The notes under the pieces are model-generated. The model was not told where the DNA came from. It saw only the letters and a program-made list of their open reading frames with translations, and made no database searches. Shown here one piece after another: positions 47,421 through 60,559 of a stretch of DNA of 64,000 nt. The stretch's first letter is position 1; each line of letters opens with the position of its first letter. The position numbers and the translations under genes were made by a program. Source of the stretch: Heterobilharzia americana (Eukaryota; Platyhelminthes; Trematoda; Strigeidida; Schistosomatidae); the NCBI GenBank assembly GCA_944470555.2, contig OX104127.1:115720741-115784740 (forward strand), read 5' to 3'.

Positions 47421-49451
47421 TTAACCTCGCCTGGTTTACCAGTTCAGTATATTACTAGCCGGTCCTAAGTCCGGATGAAAAGAAAAGGTTGGGAGTGGAA
47501 CTAACAACCTCACCCCGTAAATCCAATCCAAACGCTTAAAAAACCTAAAAGCACAAAGAAAATACAAAACATAAAAACAAACTTATTCCTCACTGGAATC
47601 GGAGAGACGAAATGACACTGGTTAGTGAAAGCCTTCAAAAAACAAATTGGTAGGTGTGTCTTTTCTCCTCTCGATAAAACCGAAAGTAGGCAAGGGGACA
47701 TGAAATGTTAGCACTGTGTTTGAACTTACCTGACAAGGCTACCCAAATTGCCAAGGAGATGAGAAGATATGGCATAGAAGTGCTAGGAATCTGTGAGGAG
47801 GAATCTGGAGATGGAGTGGAAGTGGACTTGCCAAACCGTCAACTGGAGACGAGTCAATAATCTACTTTGACATTGTCACACAGACAACAACCACGAGCAC
47901 AGCACACTGAGTATTCGAGTGGCTATCATGATGTCCCGAAGAGTATTGAGGGCTCTCATGTAGTGGGAACCAATCTCCTCCTGCAGGAGGAAACGAACTG
48001 AAACGAACGAGAAGCTGCAATCATGCAGTGCCAATGCTACGCAACTACAAATAATGGAAATGAAGAGAAGAAGTAGGAATTTCACACACAATTGAATCCG
48101 TAATGCACACGACTCCAGATGACGATATCAAAATTCATTCTAATGTGTCACATGAGTGCCAAACTGAAAGCAGACGAATTAGTGCAATGCAGTGCAGGGG
48201 TGATCAATGAAAGGAAGAACTGAGTACAACATATAAAACACTGAACAAGGAAGTGAAGAAGAGTTGACGAAAAGACAAAAGACACTTGTACGACACATTT
48301 GCAAGTGAAGCAGAACAGGCTGCAGGCTGCAGGTAGGAGAGACATGACAACACTATATCAAATAACCAAAGTACTATTTATCAGCGCAGATGAAACCAGT
48401 AAAATGTAGTGGAGGAGACTAAGCTGCCAAGGAGGAGAGACAAGGGGAACGATGGACTGACCACTTCAAAAATCTCTTGATTCGGCTATCATCTACAACT
48501 CGTCTACAAACAACACCATCAAGCCATCCACTGAACCATTGGTGAACACATGTCCTCTGACAGAAGCAGGGGTGGAGTCCTGAGCACCATAGAGTTAATG
48601 AAATTCAGGAAAGCAGCAGATTTGGATTCAGCCGTTGATTTATGTCTAATATCGCAGAAACCGGATGTTCTACATGCGAAATTTAATAAGTTGGCAGGTG
48701 ATGCGAGGCATCGAAGACGGGAATTCAGATGAACCTAGAGAAGACAAATGTGATAAAGATACCCAGTCAACAGCAACAACAACATGCACCAATCACCATC
48801 AACTGGAGAAATCTAAAGGAAGTAGTTTCTTTCTCCTACCTAACTAGGTAGTATCGTTTCAGCTACAGGTGGCGGCAGAGATGAGGATGTCAAAGACAGG
48901 ATCGGAAAAGCAAGAAAAGACTGCAGTGGAGATCTACTTCACTGCACTCAGCATAAAGAACAAGATCAAGATTTTTAAAGCCAACATCACGTCAGTACTT
49001 CTGTGTGATGGTTCAGAGACTTGGCGGGTTACGAAAGGCATTTCCAAAAAAATACGGACATACATCAACAGCTGCTGCCTACACTCGATACTGAAAATGG
49101 AGATCAGATGGCCAGAAAGAATAAGCAACAGGGAACTCAGGCTGGGAACAAACCAATCCACAACCTATCACCCAACAAATATGCTGAAGGAAGTGGAGGT
49201 GGATTGGGCACACACTGAGAAGACGGATTGGGGACATCACGTGCCAGGCCAGGTCCTCGAGTAGCACCGAATTGTAAATGACGCGTCCTAGCTGAGGGTG
49301 ACATAGAGGAGATCGTGTCAGGAAGAAATGAAAGTTTCTGGGCAGTCGTGGAGCCAGGTTGAGAAGGCCAGAGAGAAGTGTGTAAAATGTCGACATGCTA
49401 CTGAGGTTCTAATTTCCACTAGGAATCCAAGGTACATATAATAAATAAAAT
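47421..49451 (+). mobile_element. RTE-clade retrotransposon, internally deleted (RTE-3)
   Basis: The 5' end TTAACCTCGCCTGG and ACTAGCCGGTCCTAAG, the endonuclease start (CAAGGAGATGAGAAGATATG near 47,753), linker (48,180-48,360), RT start (48,570-48,620), C-terminal region and 3' end with tail ATATAATAAATAAAAT are all recognisable. At about 2.03 kb versus 3.4 kb it has lost at least two internal blocks: the second half of the endonuclease (join near 48,170) and the RT palm (join near 48,620). It is more diverged from RTE-1 than RTE-2 is. Confidence 0.85.
48550..49265 (+). pseudogene. RTE-3 RT fragment and C-terminus
   Basis: ELMKFRKAADLDSAVDLCLI (48,595 on) joins the RT fingers (KFRKAAGPDGG) directly to motif C (LDFADDLCLMS), so motifs A and B are missing. 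Then RIGKARKDCSGDLLHCTQHK-type residues in shifted frames, IKIFKANITSVLLCDGSETW, RVTKGISKKIRTYINSCCL and KMEIRWPERISNRELRLGTN (48,950-49,140), the conserved RTE C-terminal domain, are fairly well preserved. The minus-strand open stretches across this block are shadows. Confidence 0.8.
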
Positions 49452-52400
49452 CATTTTGATTGTCAGCAAACTTAAATCCCATATTGAGGCAGAACGTCAG
49501 TGGATTAAACGAAATGTATCAATGTTGCGTAAAATTGCTCAATATCCAGTAGATTGCATTGTGTACTTTGGAATCATAATGTGTTTTGAATTTTCGGCCG
49601 GGTTTATAAATTCTTCTTTTTCACAAGTTAAAATGTCTACATATTTTTCATCAATTCTCTCATGTATTCTGCATATCTTTTGTTAAGAATTCTGGAGCAC
49701 AAAGTAAAGGTTTTCTAGCGTCATTTAAGAAGCAAGCTCAGTCATCCACTTAGATCATAGTGTTCACTAGTGTAATATTCGAATAAGGAACATATCTGTT
49801 AGTTTTAACATTTAACGTCTAAATACTCTAGTATAAATCAACTACTTCCACGTGAATGTATCAATCTATTCATCATTCGAATTGTAAAACCTTTAAACGG
49901 ACTTGTTACGAAAATCGAATCACCACTGCTACCAAGCATTTCCTCCTACTGCTTTAACTGATGCAGAAGTAATTCTACAGTAAAACGATGTAATCCGATT
50001 GGCCGAATTATTCATGATAAGAGCTAGTTTTACTGTTCTTCAAACGCGCAGTAAACAAGACTTCATGTAAAGAAATAAAAGAGCCTGCAACCTGTGCTTG
50101 AGCACTGTGCAGAGTAACTAATGTCATGTATGAATAGATTTGTCTGGGTTACAACCATTCATAGTCATGCAAAAGGGTGTGTTCACAGGGGAAGTATAAA
50201 TATCGCTCACCAAATCGATCATTTGACAATTATATTACATCACTTAAAAATATATTCAGATTGTTCTCTTTTTCGAATTTCTGCACTTTTTCTCCGTATG
50301 TTTACCAAACAGAGTGCTGTGAGTTAATAAGATGAAGATTTTTTCTTTTGTGGACTGATTTAATTGATGAAACAGTGTAAACGAACTTCACTGAATACTT
50401 TGAAATGGATAAGTTTGAAAAAACAGTGTCTTTAGTGCATTTATATAAATATTTCCCTGGACAGTGAGTATGATTTTCATCAGATGTCTAATGAGGCCAT
50501 ATAGCGAAGCGCATTTCAAGCAAAGATCATTCGAGCAAACATTAAGAAAAGTTATTTTCTGAAGTTAGCAACCGCTGAAATCTGATTTTATAAATGGAGC
50601 ATTTTATTTGTTTTACGAAAAGCTGAATCAATCGATGAATGTCATAGATTCATGGAAATAAATTTACTTAAGAAATAAGAGCTACGATTCATTATTGATT
50701 ACTCTGATGCTAAGCTGAATCATGAGTTCTAGTATAGATTAAATGTAGAAATTTCTGACAACCACAAGATGCATTTATGTTGGGTGAAATTTAGGAAACT
50801 AATCATAGATGATACTTTTCCGGTCAGTCTCTTGCAGGTATTCGTGCAGTATCTTTGTAAGAAATACTAACCGAAGAAATTTATTTCAAAATTAACATTA
50901 CAGAAGAAACCTGACTTAATAGATCGTTATCTTGATAAAGAAGCCATTCAAGAAATAACATTACATGAAACATGGTCGGAAATTATATCATACTGTTAAG
51001 TACTACTTCGTAACTTAAGACCGACTCTCATCATTTGCAGTGTGAAGAATAATTTATAATTTTTGCTCAGAGTATAAAAATATTCATTTGCGATTTAGGA
51101 GAATGCGTATTTTAATCATATGTATATATATATATGTACATGACAGAATTCATTGCTTATCAGGCGTTTATTTCATCTGATAGCATGATCACGTAGATGT
51201 TCGTGCGTGAAATGAAACTATGTGAAGAATAATCATAACTTCACATGCCTAAATAGTTTTCATCAGGAATACAAGTGATTTTCAAATGTGAGGCTAATGT
51301 TTTTTCATATGAATTCATCTAAAAGAGTACATTTCTTAAGGATCTGGAAACCTTTATCAACAAATATTTCTGCCTGGTTTAAGTAGTTTGAAAATGTTGA
51401 AGTTCTACCGTTAAATGGTCTCATGATTGTTGTTATCAAGGAATGGATACGTGAAAAACAAATATTTCACGCGAAGAGTGAATGTTAATTACAAAGTTGT
51501 TTACAAAACGTTTTGCACTTGTGAAATATTAGTTTCCCTAATTAAATACAATAAGTCACATAAGGGGTAGAAAAAGTTTATTAATAAATAACATATTAAT
51601 CCACATGACAGATAATTTAATAAGCTATTTATTTAGCATAATACAATAAATTGTACGTTTTGGAAATTGAGTGAAGAACAACATGGCCAAATAATGTGAT
51701 ATTGATGTTTATTTAGATATTTCACTCATCCGAAAGCGTTTAGGATACGTGTCATACTTAATCGAATGCAGACTTTAATGTTTCATCTTAGAATGATCTG
51801 AGGCTCCAACACAAGTTGGATATTCACCTCATGATTTCATCAGGTCAGCTTAACAAAAATGTTTCATAAATATTAATAGTTGGAGGGTCTTAATGTAGGA
51901 ATGAAGTCTGAGCATTGTGGTACACTGTAATCTTATTTTAGTTAGCTGTATGCTTGAGATTTCATCCATTGAAAATACTGCTTCATTGTGTTAAGTCTAA
52001 TAAATAATATTAGCTGAAATGGAGCCATAAATCTTCTCAGTGTATATATGTGTAGGAACCACGAGAAAAAGGGCCGTTAGTTACAGAACAGTGCATGATA
52101 ATTGCAGACAAAATGCTACAGAAATTTCAAGTTGAAAGACTTTTGTCCTGTTTACTTCCACTTGATTTATTGCATCAAAGTATAATTCATTTGTCGTCAG
52201 AAGTTGAAGTGTATATGCATATATATATATACATATATATATATTCACAAACACGTTACAAAGAGTGTTTGCTCTTAATTGTTAATTCAATTTTATTTCC
52301 CAAGCAAGTAACAATTTATCAATAGTTATGAAAGTGTACAGACTGTGTACAATTGTTCCGTGCAATAAAACCATGTTTCCTGATTATCATTATTGTCTGT

Positions 52401-52720
52401 TTTATAGATTCACAAGGATTCTCTCTTTATATGAAGGTTTAATTTAGCTGTTATGTCTTTTCCTACAAATAGTTTAAAAATTTATTTACCACTCACAAGG
52501 TTCAAACTGTTGGAACGATATCAATCCACTAAAAATGAATCAGTAAGTGATAATAGGGCATTTAATTTTGAAAATGTACTAACATGAACTTTCAAAACGT
52601 CCTACAGGTGGTTAGAACGCAAATTCACTCAATTAAAAACGATACGTTCACGTGGTTGGCACATTATGACTTCTTCATCTTAAGTCATCTGAATTCAGAA
52701 AAACGTTTGATGTAGGTGAC
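49452..52720. other. No supported gene; short TA tracts
   Basis: AT-rich DNA. Open stretches at 49,456, 50,121 and 52,095 (+) have no domain. Small TA runs lie at 51,121-51,137 and 52,211-52,244. If the candidate minus-strand gene is real, this is intron. Confidence 0.5.
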
Positions 52721-52724
52721 TTAC

Positions 52725-53002
52725 ACTTTAGTTTTGCCAAGTTTATTTTGTCCTTGTGTAATGCTTTCCTATCAGAGGTCATGAAGTATAATCGTGCAGT
52801 CATGACTTTCCGTATAAACTGTTGGAAATGAGTAAAACACCACTCAATTGCATTATATCCCTTCATGATAACTAAAGCATGCGCATTATTCTCCACAACA
52901 GTTTTTCGGATTCTAAACTGAATAGTTTGAAGTAATTGATTTTGAAATATTTGCTTTTTGAGAAGAATCTTAGATTGATTCAAAGTGCACCGCAGTGACA
53001 CA
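52725..53002 (-). CDS. Candidate internal exon, unknown protein (best of the set)
   Basis: On minus, a strong acceptor (ACGTTTTCACAG, ending at 53,003) and a consensus donor GTAAGT (52,724-52,719) bracket 278 bp that is open throughout: VSLRCTLNQSKILLKKQIFQ, NQLLQTIQFRIRKTVVENNA, HALVIMKGYNAIEWCFTHFQ, QFIRKVMTARLYFMTSDRKA, LHKDKINLAKLK. It begins with one base and ends with one base. The first base fits the two left by the candidate exon at 60,327-60,526, and the last fits the two that open 46,982. It is lysine-rich and probably helical, with no recognised domain. Confidence 0.42.
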
Positions 53003-53009
53003 CTGTGAA

Positions 53010-56000
53010 AACGTAAGTGCTGTTTGTGTCAAGTTTTTAAAAAGTTCCTTGGATCATGAAACCATATGCGTCTTATAATAGAGTGGCATCATATCAAATG
53101 AAGCTAAACAGCTGACAGAAATCATTGATGGGACCAAATGAAAACCAAATAGTTGATTTTTCAACGTCTGACTTAATATCAGACCTAACAAATAAACAAC
53201 TTAAAGTCAAAGATAAAAACACGTGTACTATATTGATGTTGGATGGGTTTTACAAGAATTTTAGTCTGACAGAATATCCAAAACTAAGTTGAGAAAGGTC
53301 GTATCAAAATTCAGAAAGGTGAAGTTCAGTAAAGCAGATATCTTTGTGACTGACTTCTGTCCTTTCCATAATCAGCATTATTCGCTTCTTCTTTAAATGC
53401 TGCATAAAGATATAAATGAGTCAACTGTTCACTCATAATCATTTTATCGATAAAAGCAGGATACATGTGTAGTACCATTTCCAAATGTGATTCGTGCTTT
53501 TATTTTTTTTAAGTACAACCTTTTCACTGATCTACATAGATTGCTGTTGTAGCAAATTAGTTTGCGTTTGGAAGGCTAAAGATCTAGAACTCACAAAAAA
53601 CATTTAAGTTACCACTGAATGTAGGTCATTTGCTAACATCCAGTTGATACTTTTTAAGACTCTGATCCAGTGATGGCTAGATTCTCATTCAAAATGATTA
53701 CATATTATGAATACAGGGAACGGTGTCACGGTTAGAAAAGCGTCTGTAAATTGCAAACAAATGCGAATCTAGAAGATGAATAATAAATAAGTGCTATTAA
53801 AAAATAAGCCGTTTTTTTAATTATGGTAAACATTCAAAGAATCCTTCAGGAAATCTGGCTCACTTCCTCAGGTACAACGATGTTCAGAAACAAAGGGCAA
53901 AACAGTGAGTTTTGTTTCCAATTTTTTATGAACAGCTTTTTATTGATTTTTATCAAAGCTGATTGAGAAATATTATCTCTATCTTGTTGTGAATATATTT
54001 TAGAGGTAGAATTTCTAACACACTAACAAATCATATTTGTGCACATTTATTAATTTCTAAAAAATAGAAGTGGAGGTAACAAACTTAGCTATACACTTAT
54101 GCATTAAATTATTTCATGGATGTTGCTCAACGAATGCCTTATAATTTGTTACTTTAGCTATACACTTTATAGCTTAGTGGTAGAAGAAAAACTTTTGGAT
54201 AATCTTTGTATCTTTTAAGTCAAGGAAGGACGTATTAGAACTTGTCTGTTAGGTGAAATGTTCTTTAATTTTCATATTATAATAACCAAAAAATACAAAA
54301 CCATTATGCCTCTGCAATCTGCTTTGTGACGCAAAGCCTGAAACTGGAAATAAACTTGAAACCTATTTCGCTTGTTGTTCGCACACTTAGTGTCAAATGC
54401 AGTGGATCATTGAACGAATCCAAGATGTTAAGTGGTTTATTGATTTCATCCACTTAAATTTCAATTTATCACCATTTTGATGATAGTCAACAAAAATTTA
54501 TCGCATGAATAGTATTTTACCAAATCAAGAAACATGTCATCAGCATAAGTTTACTATTTAAGCTGCTTAGTAAGGAGTTTTACCCGTGAAAGTTAACAAC
54601 AGACAAGGATGCTTTGTGAACATAATCTCCTTCACAAAGTAAGACAAACTTCAAAGCGAACAAAAAATTCAAAAAGTGTAAAGCTGAGCGTCTAGAAACT
54701 ATAAGTTGTGTTGCCTACTAATAAGTAATTTACTTTCTCACTGTAAAATAGGCCCTTGTATAATACGAACATACAACTGAGAAAGGTACTAAAAGTAAAC
54801 ACGTAGCCAGTGTAAATTCTTTATAATTCTAGTATAAATTTAATTTCGATACAACTCAAGTAAGTAAAACAGTATGATTTGATGTTATACAGCAGTCATA
54901 GGGATCAACTAGCTTGCCTCTATAAAACTTGAGACCTTATTCTCATTAGGCATTGCCATTAGGAATACTGTTTTGTCTGGTAACAGGTAGTAAGTGAAAT
55001 TCATGATTTACAGTGGCAAAATAACAGAGAAGTGTTGAAATGTTTTTAGCGAATTGCACTCTGTCCAGCGCTATTTGGTTTAAGATGAACCGGAAAGTGC
55101 TAAAAGCTAACGTTGAAAGTGAAAAGGCATGAGAATCCACATCATATATCATGAACTGTTAATGGTTTATCTGAAAACTAAGTTAACTTAGTAAAAATGA
55201 ATGTTATCGAACTTGTAGAGTATTCAGTGCTTTCGTTTTTCTGCCATTAATTTCTCATGGAGACCTCTGAATACCAGTATAACAGAAATCTCTATTACTG
55301 CTTCTCTAAGAAGCGATTTTTCAACAGTGTGATAATTTAGTATACGCTTCCACAGATTTCGCGCTCACAGAAAATTAATGACCACTCCACCATATTGATT
55401 CTAGGTGTTCATGCTTTTGTAAGCTGAGATTAAGTAGTTGACACTCAGTGGATACAGAATAAGATTCATTTGGAATTATTCGAAGAAATGTAAATCAACT
55501 GAGAGTTAACCACATAACTTATCAGCTTCAGGTTAGTGTAATACAGTCACCCACTTTATTACACAAGCCATTTGCTAACGGAAGGGATTTTTAATACCTA
55601 GCATTGGCCGAAAGTAGCGCCTTAGAAAATTTTGACTTCGAAAATTAGCCAAACTAAATACTTTAGGCTGTTGTGTGTACATATTGTATGGTTAAAAGTA
55701 TAAATAATTCCGTTGAGATACTTAATAAAAACAGGTGTTACGTAGGAGAAGCTTTCTGTAGTCACGATATAAGTAACTGTACTTGCAATGTAATAGACAA
55801 TACATAGCTTACATTTAGTTTTCAACAAAACCTATGACTGGATTCAAAAGACTGTAGTTAGTAGGTTGAAAGGGAGGATACCGGTTGGACGTCGACCTTT
55901 ATGTTTACTGCCACTCATGTTCGGGATAGTTTTAGATAGGAATATTACAATTACAGTTAAATAGGAAATTATGTTCATACAGATAGTTAAATTTATTGCA

Positions 56001-57777
56001 TTACCTCGCTATAATATATCTGTTTGCTGAGTGAAGGTATTTCAAGGTTAAACGTTGTAGGAAAATGCCGCGAATAGTATTTTGTGATTTGACGTTGACT
56101 GAATAATATATATATATATATATATATATATGGATGGAATTCACTTGATGCTCATTGCAAGGAAGGCTGTAGCTTGAATCATGAGGAAATAATAAGTTTA
56201 TTAGCACTGTCAGCATAGTGTTGGGTGGCGTTTCTGAGCGGAAGTGTCAGCAGAATTTTTATTGCTTTTAAATTTACGTATTTATTAGAAAACAATTATT
56301 ATTCGGCCCAATAAAACCTATTTAATAAAGGAGATAAAGGAATTGGTACACCCAAATGTAATATATTTCAGAAAAGGCTACATTTAGCAGTATTTCAAAG
56401 GACACCCAGAAGACTAACTGATGTGGGTAGATAATCAGAGACAAAAATTAGTTTATATTATAACGTTTCTAATCATGTAGGATTTGTATAACTGTTAGGG
56501 ATTCGAAAAACTTCTATTCTTGGCCGGTTTACATTTTTGACAGCTCCTGTGGAAAACAGTTTTTTCATAATTATTTTATACAAGAAGAATAGAATTAATA
56601 TTTGGATCAAAACTTAAGAGCGATTGCGGTCAGCTTCGTCTTTTGATTCCTTTGATGCAATTCAAGATATCTACTGAAAATAAATCTCAAAGACGAAGAT
56701 CGGTTTCTTTTTGAAGTGGAATTTTACGTTTTCATATGCAATAATGCACTAATGAACACACCATTTGACAGATGTACAGAAATCTTTGTATTAGGACATT
56801 ATGAAAACCTAGGTGCATACAAATACGATACCGCTGAGCAAACGAATGAAACACTACGCTTCACTTCTAGATAAAAATGAAAAAAGTTTTCTTATTTTAT
56901 AGTGGATTCAGTCACATGAAAACAATTTCAGCCTTCTAACTTTAAATATATGCGATACTGAAAAGGCGTGATATGTTTGACTTTTATACAACATGTTAAA
57001 AGGATGAAACAGACACATTTGTTTCTACGAGGAATTGAAGTTTGATTATCAAAAATTACTGCTTCTTCGACGGTTATCTAGGCGTGTTTAGTAACATTCG
57101 TGTACACAGTCAGTAAAGTATTTTAGATGTATTTATTTTCGAACGAGTGAGCATATTAAACAAAAGATATAATTTTGGCACTTCATTCATTGAAAAAAAG
57201 TTTTCAAAATGAAACTTAATAGCATCGGATCCAAAGAATTAAAATATGCTTTTCAACAACGCTTACAAGTGTGTGTTAGTTTTTAGTACATGGAACAACT
57301 CTCAGTAATTTTTTCTTTTCCATGAATATTCTAGCACTAAATCTATCTTTTCGCTTATTTTGAAATATGCATTGAGATTACAGTTATAATTTTATGTTCC
57401 TTTTTGTATCCTTCTTATGTTATTTCTTCACTGATGGACGTGTAACACAAAAAGAAACTAGCCCATTTGGCGAAAATACTAAATCTTTTCATGCTTTTTT
57501 TAAACTTATCACCAGGTACTACTTTTTTTCAAATTGTTTGTGCTTTCTGTATGAAGTATATGATCGCAAAATGCACGCAATGATAAGTTTAGTCACAATT
57601 GTAAATTTAAGAATATTCATTACTGGCATTATTCGTGGCTGATTTGAAGCGGTGAATTTATTAAGCTAATTTGAAAAGAAAAACTTCGTACTTTTATAGA
57701 CAAGCGTAATTTAAAATAATTCATAAAATGAGTGTACGTTCATTTGAACTACTTAACTGCTGCTATATAGAAATCAT
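53010..57777. other. No supported gene; one TA tract
   Basis: AT-rich DNA. A minus-strand open stretch at 54,946-55,152 has an acceptor-like CGTTAGCTTTTAG and a GTAAAT donor-like site, but its phase does not fit the neighbouring candidate exons. A TA tract lies at 56,106-56,132. Open stretches at 55,622 (minus) and 57,394 (+) are unsupported. Confidence 0.45.
56106..56132. repeat. (TA)n microsatellite
   Basis: About 13 TA dinucleotides. Confidence 0.93.
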
Positions 57778-58332
57778 TTTCATTAATCTGAAATCAGTGT
57801 GGAAATTTACTGCACTCAACACAAAGAACATGATCCGGATTTTCACCACAAATATCAAGTCAGTGCTGCTATATGGCACTACATGACTACATGGCACGTC
57901 ACAATAAGCATTTCCAACAAACTATAGACATTCATCAACAACTGCCACCTACGCTACCTCAATACTAACACTGAAGATCAGATGGCCAGAAATAATAAGC
58001 AACAGGGAACTCAGGCTGGGAACAAACCAACCCACAACCTATCACCCAACAAATATGCAGAAGGAAGTGGAGATGGATTGGGCATACACTGAGAAGACCG
58101 ATTGGGGACATCACGTGCCAGGCCGTCGATTGGAACCCAGACGGGAAACGACGAGTTGGGCGTCCGAAGCGAGAGTGACATAGAGGAGATCGTGTGATGA
58201 AGAAATGAAAGCTTGTAGGCGGTGGTGGAGCGAGTTTGAAAATATTGCAGAGGAGAGAGTGCGATGGAGGCGTGCTACTGAAGCTGTATGTTCTACTAGG
58301 AACCCAACGGATGAATAATATAATAATAATGT
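57778..58332 (+). mobile_element. 5'-truncated RTE 3' fragment (RTE-5)
   Basis: Begins at TTCATTAATCTGAAATCAG (RTE-1 equivalent about 4,262) and runs to the family 3' end, AGGAACCCAACGGATG, with an AATAATATAATAATAAT tail. It is nearly identical to the 3' 550 bp of RTE-4 (62,286-62,836, minus), including the same odd doublet CACTACATGACTACATGGCA. Sequences beyond its ends do not match RTE-4's flanks, as expected for a truncated insertion. It keeps WMDWAYTEKTDWGHHVPG-like C-terminal codons in broken frames and encodes nothing functional. Confidence 0.85.
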
Positions 58333-58574
58333 ATATACCACTTGAGTGACTGTCAGCAACACAATAGCACGTGACTTAGATAGTTGTCTTTCTCACCGAT
58401 TGTAAGGTTATTCAGGGATATTAACCTGACTGGTTATCGAACGAAACAAAATGTAGATCAAATGCTTCTCACAGGGTTCTACTAATAACCATTAAAAAAA
58501 TTGTTGATGAAAATGCCTCTGAAATTTATAAACCATGGGTGCAGTACTACAAGCTAAATCGGACTGGCAAAAAA

Positions 58575-58775
58575 CTTACGGGGACTGACATCTGTTTGGT
58601 TTTACTTTCCGCCACTAAATGCTACTACGGCAGGCTGTTTGAACTTTGGGCTACCAAATTTATCCACCTAACATTTTTTATCAAATTCTTTACTTTCAGT
58701 TTGCTTCAGTCATATAAATATGTCTTTTGAACGTACCATGTACTCTTGCACATTTTTGAAATGTTTTCAACTGCT
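58575..58775 (+). repeat. Unclassified direct repeat, copy 1
   Basis: The best-matching part, 58,721-58,775 (GTCTTTTGAACGTACCATGT and TTGCACATTTTTGAAATG), corresponds to 62,162-62,215 at roughly 80 percent by eye. Weaker similarity extends back about 140 bp. It lies immediately beside the palindrome. Confidence 0.5.
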
Positions 58776-58808
58776 CGTTTTTCTAGTCAGTAACAAAAAG
58801 AAAAACAA

Positions 58809-59117
58809 AGAGTAAAACTTGTGCACTGTGGTAGAATGTAGTTCCATTTTTATTAGTTTATTAAATTTATCACACAGTGTAACAGTATTGTTTACTGGAT
58901 TACGTTTCGGACGTAATTTATTGTCCGTAGTCATTTCAAAATAACTACACAACTTTGAGATATACTTTCAAGGTTATGTGGTTATTTTGATATGACTATG
59001 GACAATAAATTACGTCCGAAACGTAATCCAGTAAACAATACTATTACACTGTGTGATAAATCTAATAAACCAAAAAAAATGGAACAACATTCTATCACAG
59101 TGCACAAGTTCAACTCT
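58809..59117. repeat. ~309-bp near-perfect palindrome (foldback)
   Basis: The left arm (58,809-58,960) and right arm (58,966-59,117) are reverse complements with few differences and almost no loop. The centre is at about 58,963 (TATAC). Diagnostic pairs are TTACGTTTCGGACGTAATTT on the left and AAATTACGTCCGAAACGTAA on the right. Both arms, each read outward from the centre, encode a similar peptide (DNKLRPKRNPVNNT, then TLCDKxNKxxKME, then TVHKF), as expected from mirror symmetry. It could form a cruciform, and RNA from either strand would be a ~150-bp hairpin. It resembles a foldback or MITE-like element, but terminal target duplications were not identified. Confidence 0.85.
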
Positions 59118-60322
59118 TACATCATATTTTTATTCATCAGATGCTTAGCTGGAGTTGCAGATTCTTGCACCCTCTATATTAACCGCCACCACGAAAATTG
59201 CACTTTCATTTCTGTTGATTCTGCATTATGGACCGGATGCAGATCCAGAACCATCTGACTATTTCACATTATTGCCTGGAATACTGTTATTATTAGCATC
59301 ATGCAGATGCATTGACTGTTTCGTCTGAAAGTATTGTTCTGGGAGTGAATTAGTAGAAAAATTACCTGCTGAGAATTCCGAAATCTCATACATATTGTTT
59401 GGAATAATTTAATTGTTGCTATTATTATTACTCACAAATATGTTAACTATGATGAATGAACTTCAAAAAAGAATATAGTTATCATGAGGAATGTCTAAAA
59501 TCTTTTATATTTAAGAAGCAGGAATTATTTCTGTACAGAAGACATACGAGTGAGAAAATGCATTATTATTTCACTTTGAAGTGCACAGAAAAGCAAAATC
59601 CATAGGGTATTTGTCATTATCTTCTATCGTTTTGGACTATTTAATTAGGTAACGAAAAACGTGCTTATTAACTAATATTTCATTCACTTGAAAAAATAAA
59701 GTACAGATTCAAATTTATCATTTTATATTTATCGTTAAAAACAAGCTGCAATAATGTCGGAACCATTAGATTTGGCGAATAGTTCGAATTCACTTCACTG
59801 AATATATTCTCATCAGCCAACAACACCCTTTAGATACTCTATGTATTGTGAATAGTATGTAAATAAAGAATAATTACTATTACTGAAAAGTAAAATGAAT
59901 GTGGAAATGCTCAACTTTCGAAGCAGTAATAAAAAGATATCGTGTGCTGAGTCAGATGAGAGTCTTTAAACGCGTCATTAGTGAATGATGTTGTAACTTG
60001 AACATACTCAACTAAAGGTATTCAGAAGACTAAGAAATGAAATGTCATTGAAAGGCTAGATGATCACTGAAATTAGAAGTTAACCAAAGCAGTGGCTACT
60101 CACTTACCATTTGCTCAACATTCTTCAAACTATCAAATCCATATTTCAGTTAAGTAATCTATAAACCGCGGTTACGTTGCTGAAGCAATACTAGTGTGAC
60201 CAGTTCGGAGACCTTAGGTTCCAGTTCTCTTTGTGGAACAAAAGTTTGTTTTTTTCTTCATATTTGTGTTTTCATTTATGCATGTGTGTAAATAAGTGAA
60301 GTTATCAAGTTGAATCCGTAAT
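59118..60322. other. No supported gene
   Basis: AT-rich DNA. A weak tRNA-like string near 60,165-60,235 (GGTTACGTTGCTGAAGC, then TAGGTTCCAGTTCT) might be an old SINE head, but is too diverged to call. Confidence 0.45.
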
Positions 60323-60326
60323 TTAC

Positions 60327-60526
60327 GTAGAAATGTTGCCACTGGATGCTGAGACCATATACTTGTCGAACCAGTGTGAGGCTAGTTTCTGTGCTGCGTT
60401 AACTGCTTTGATGCAGTTTGCCACAGAATTACAGAAGTCTACTCTGAATCGATTGTAAGTGGTTTCAGCTGATGATACTGCATCGCTAGCAAAGGGCATA
60501 GATTTACTCTCCCTAGCGTCAGGCAA
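60327..60526 (-). CDS. Candidate internal exon, unknown protein
   Basis: On minus, after a possible acceptor AAGGTTTACAG, in phase 0: LPDARESKSMPFASDAVSSA, ETTYNRFRVDFCNSVANCIK, AVNAAQKLASHWFDKYMVSA, SSGNIS plus two bases, followed by a GTAAAT donor-like site at 60,326. GC is clearly above the surroundings and the residue mix is protein-like. The two trailing bases (AC) plus the first base of 53,002 (T) give a threonine codon, keeping the frame across a ~7.3-kb candidate intron. No domain was recognised. Confidence 0.38.
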
Positions 60527-60559
60527 CTGTAAACCTTTTATCTGTCGTGTGACGGTGAA

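Noticed and set aside
54946..55152. Minus-strand frame with acceptor- and donor-like ends, considered as another exon of the candidate gene
   Set aside because: Its end phase (0) does not fit the exon at 53,002, which needs two preceding bases. Including it would break the frame.
60165..60235. tRNA-like string as a further SINE head
   Set aside because: B box GGTTCCAGTTCT is too diverged and no family tail follows.
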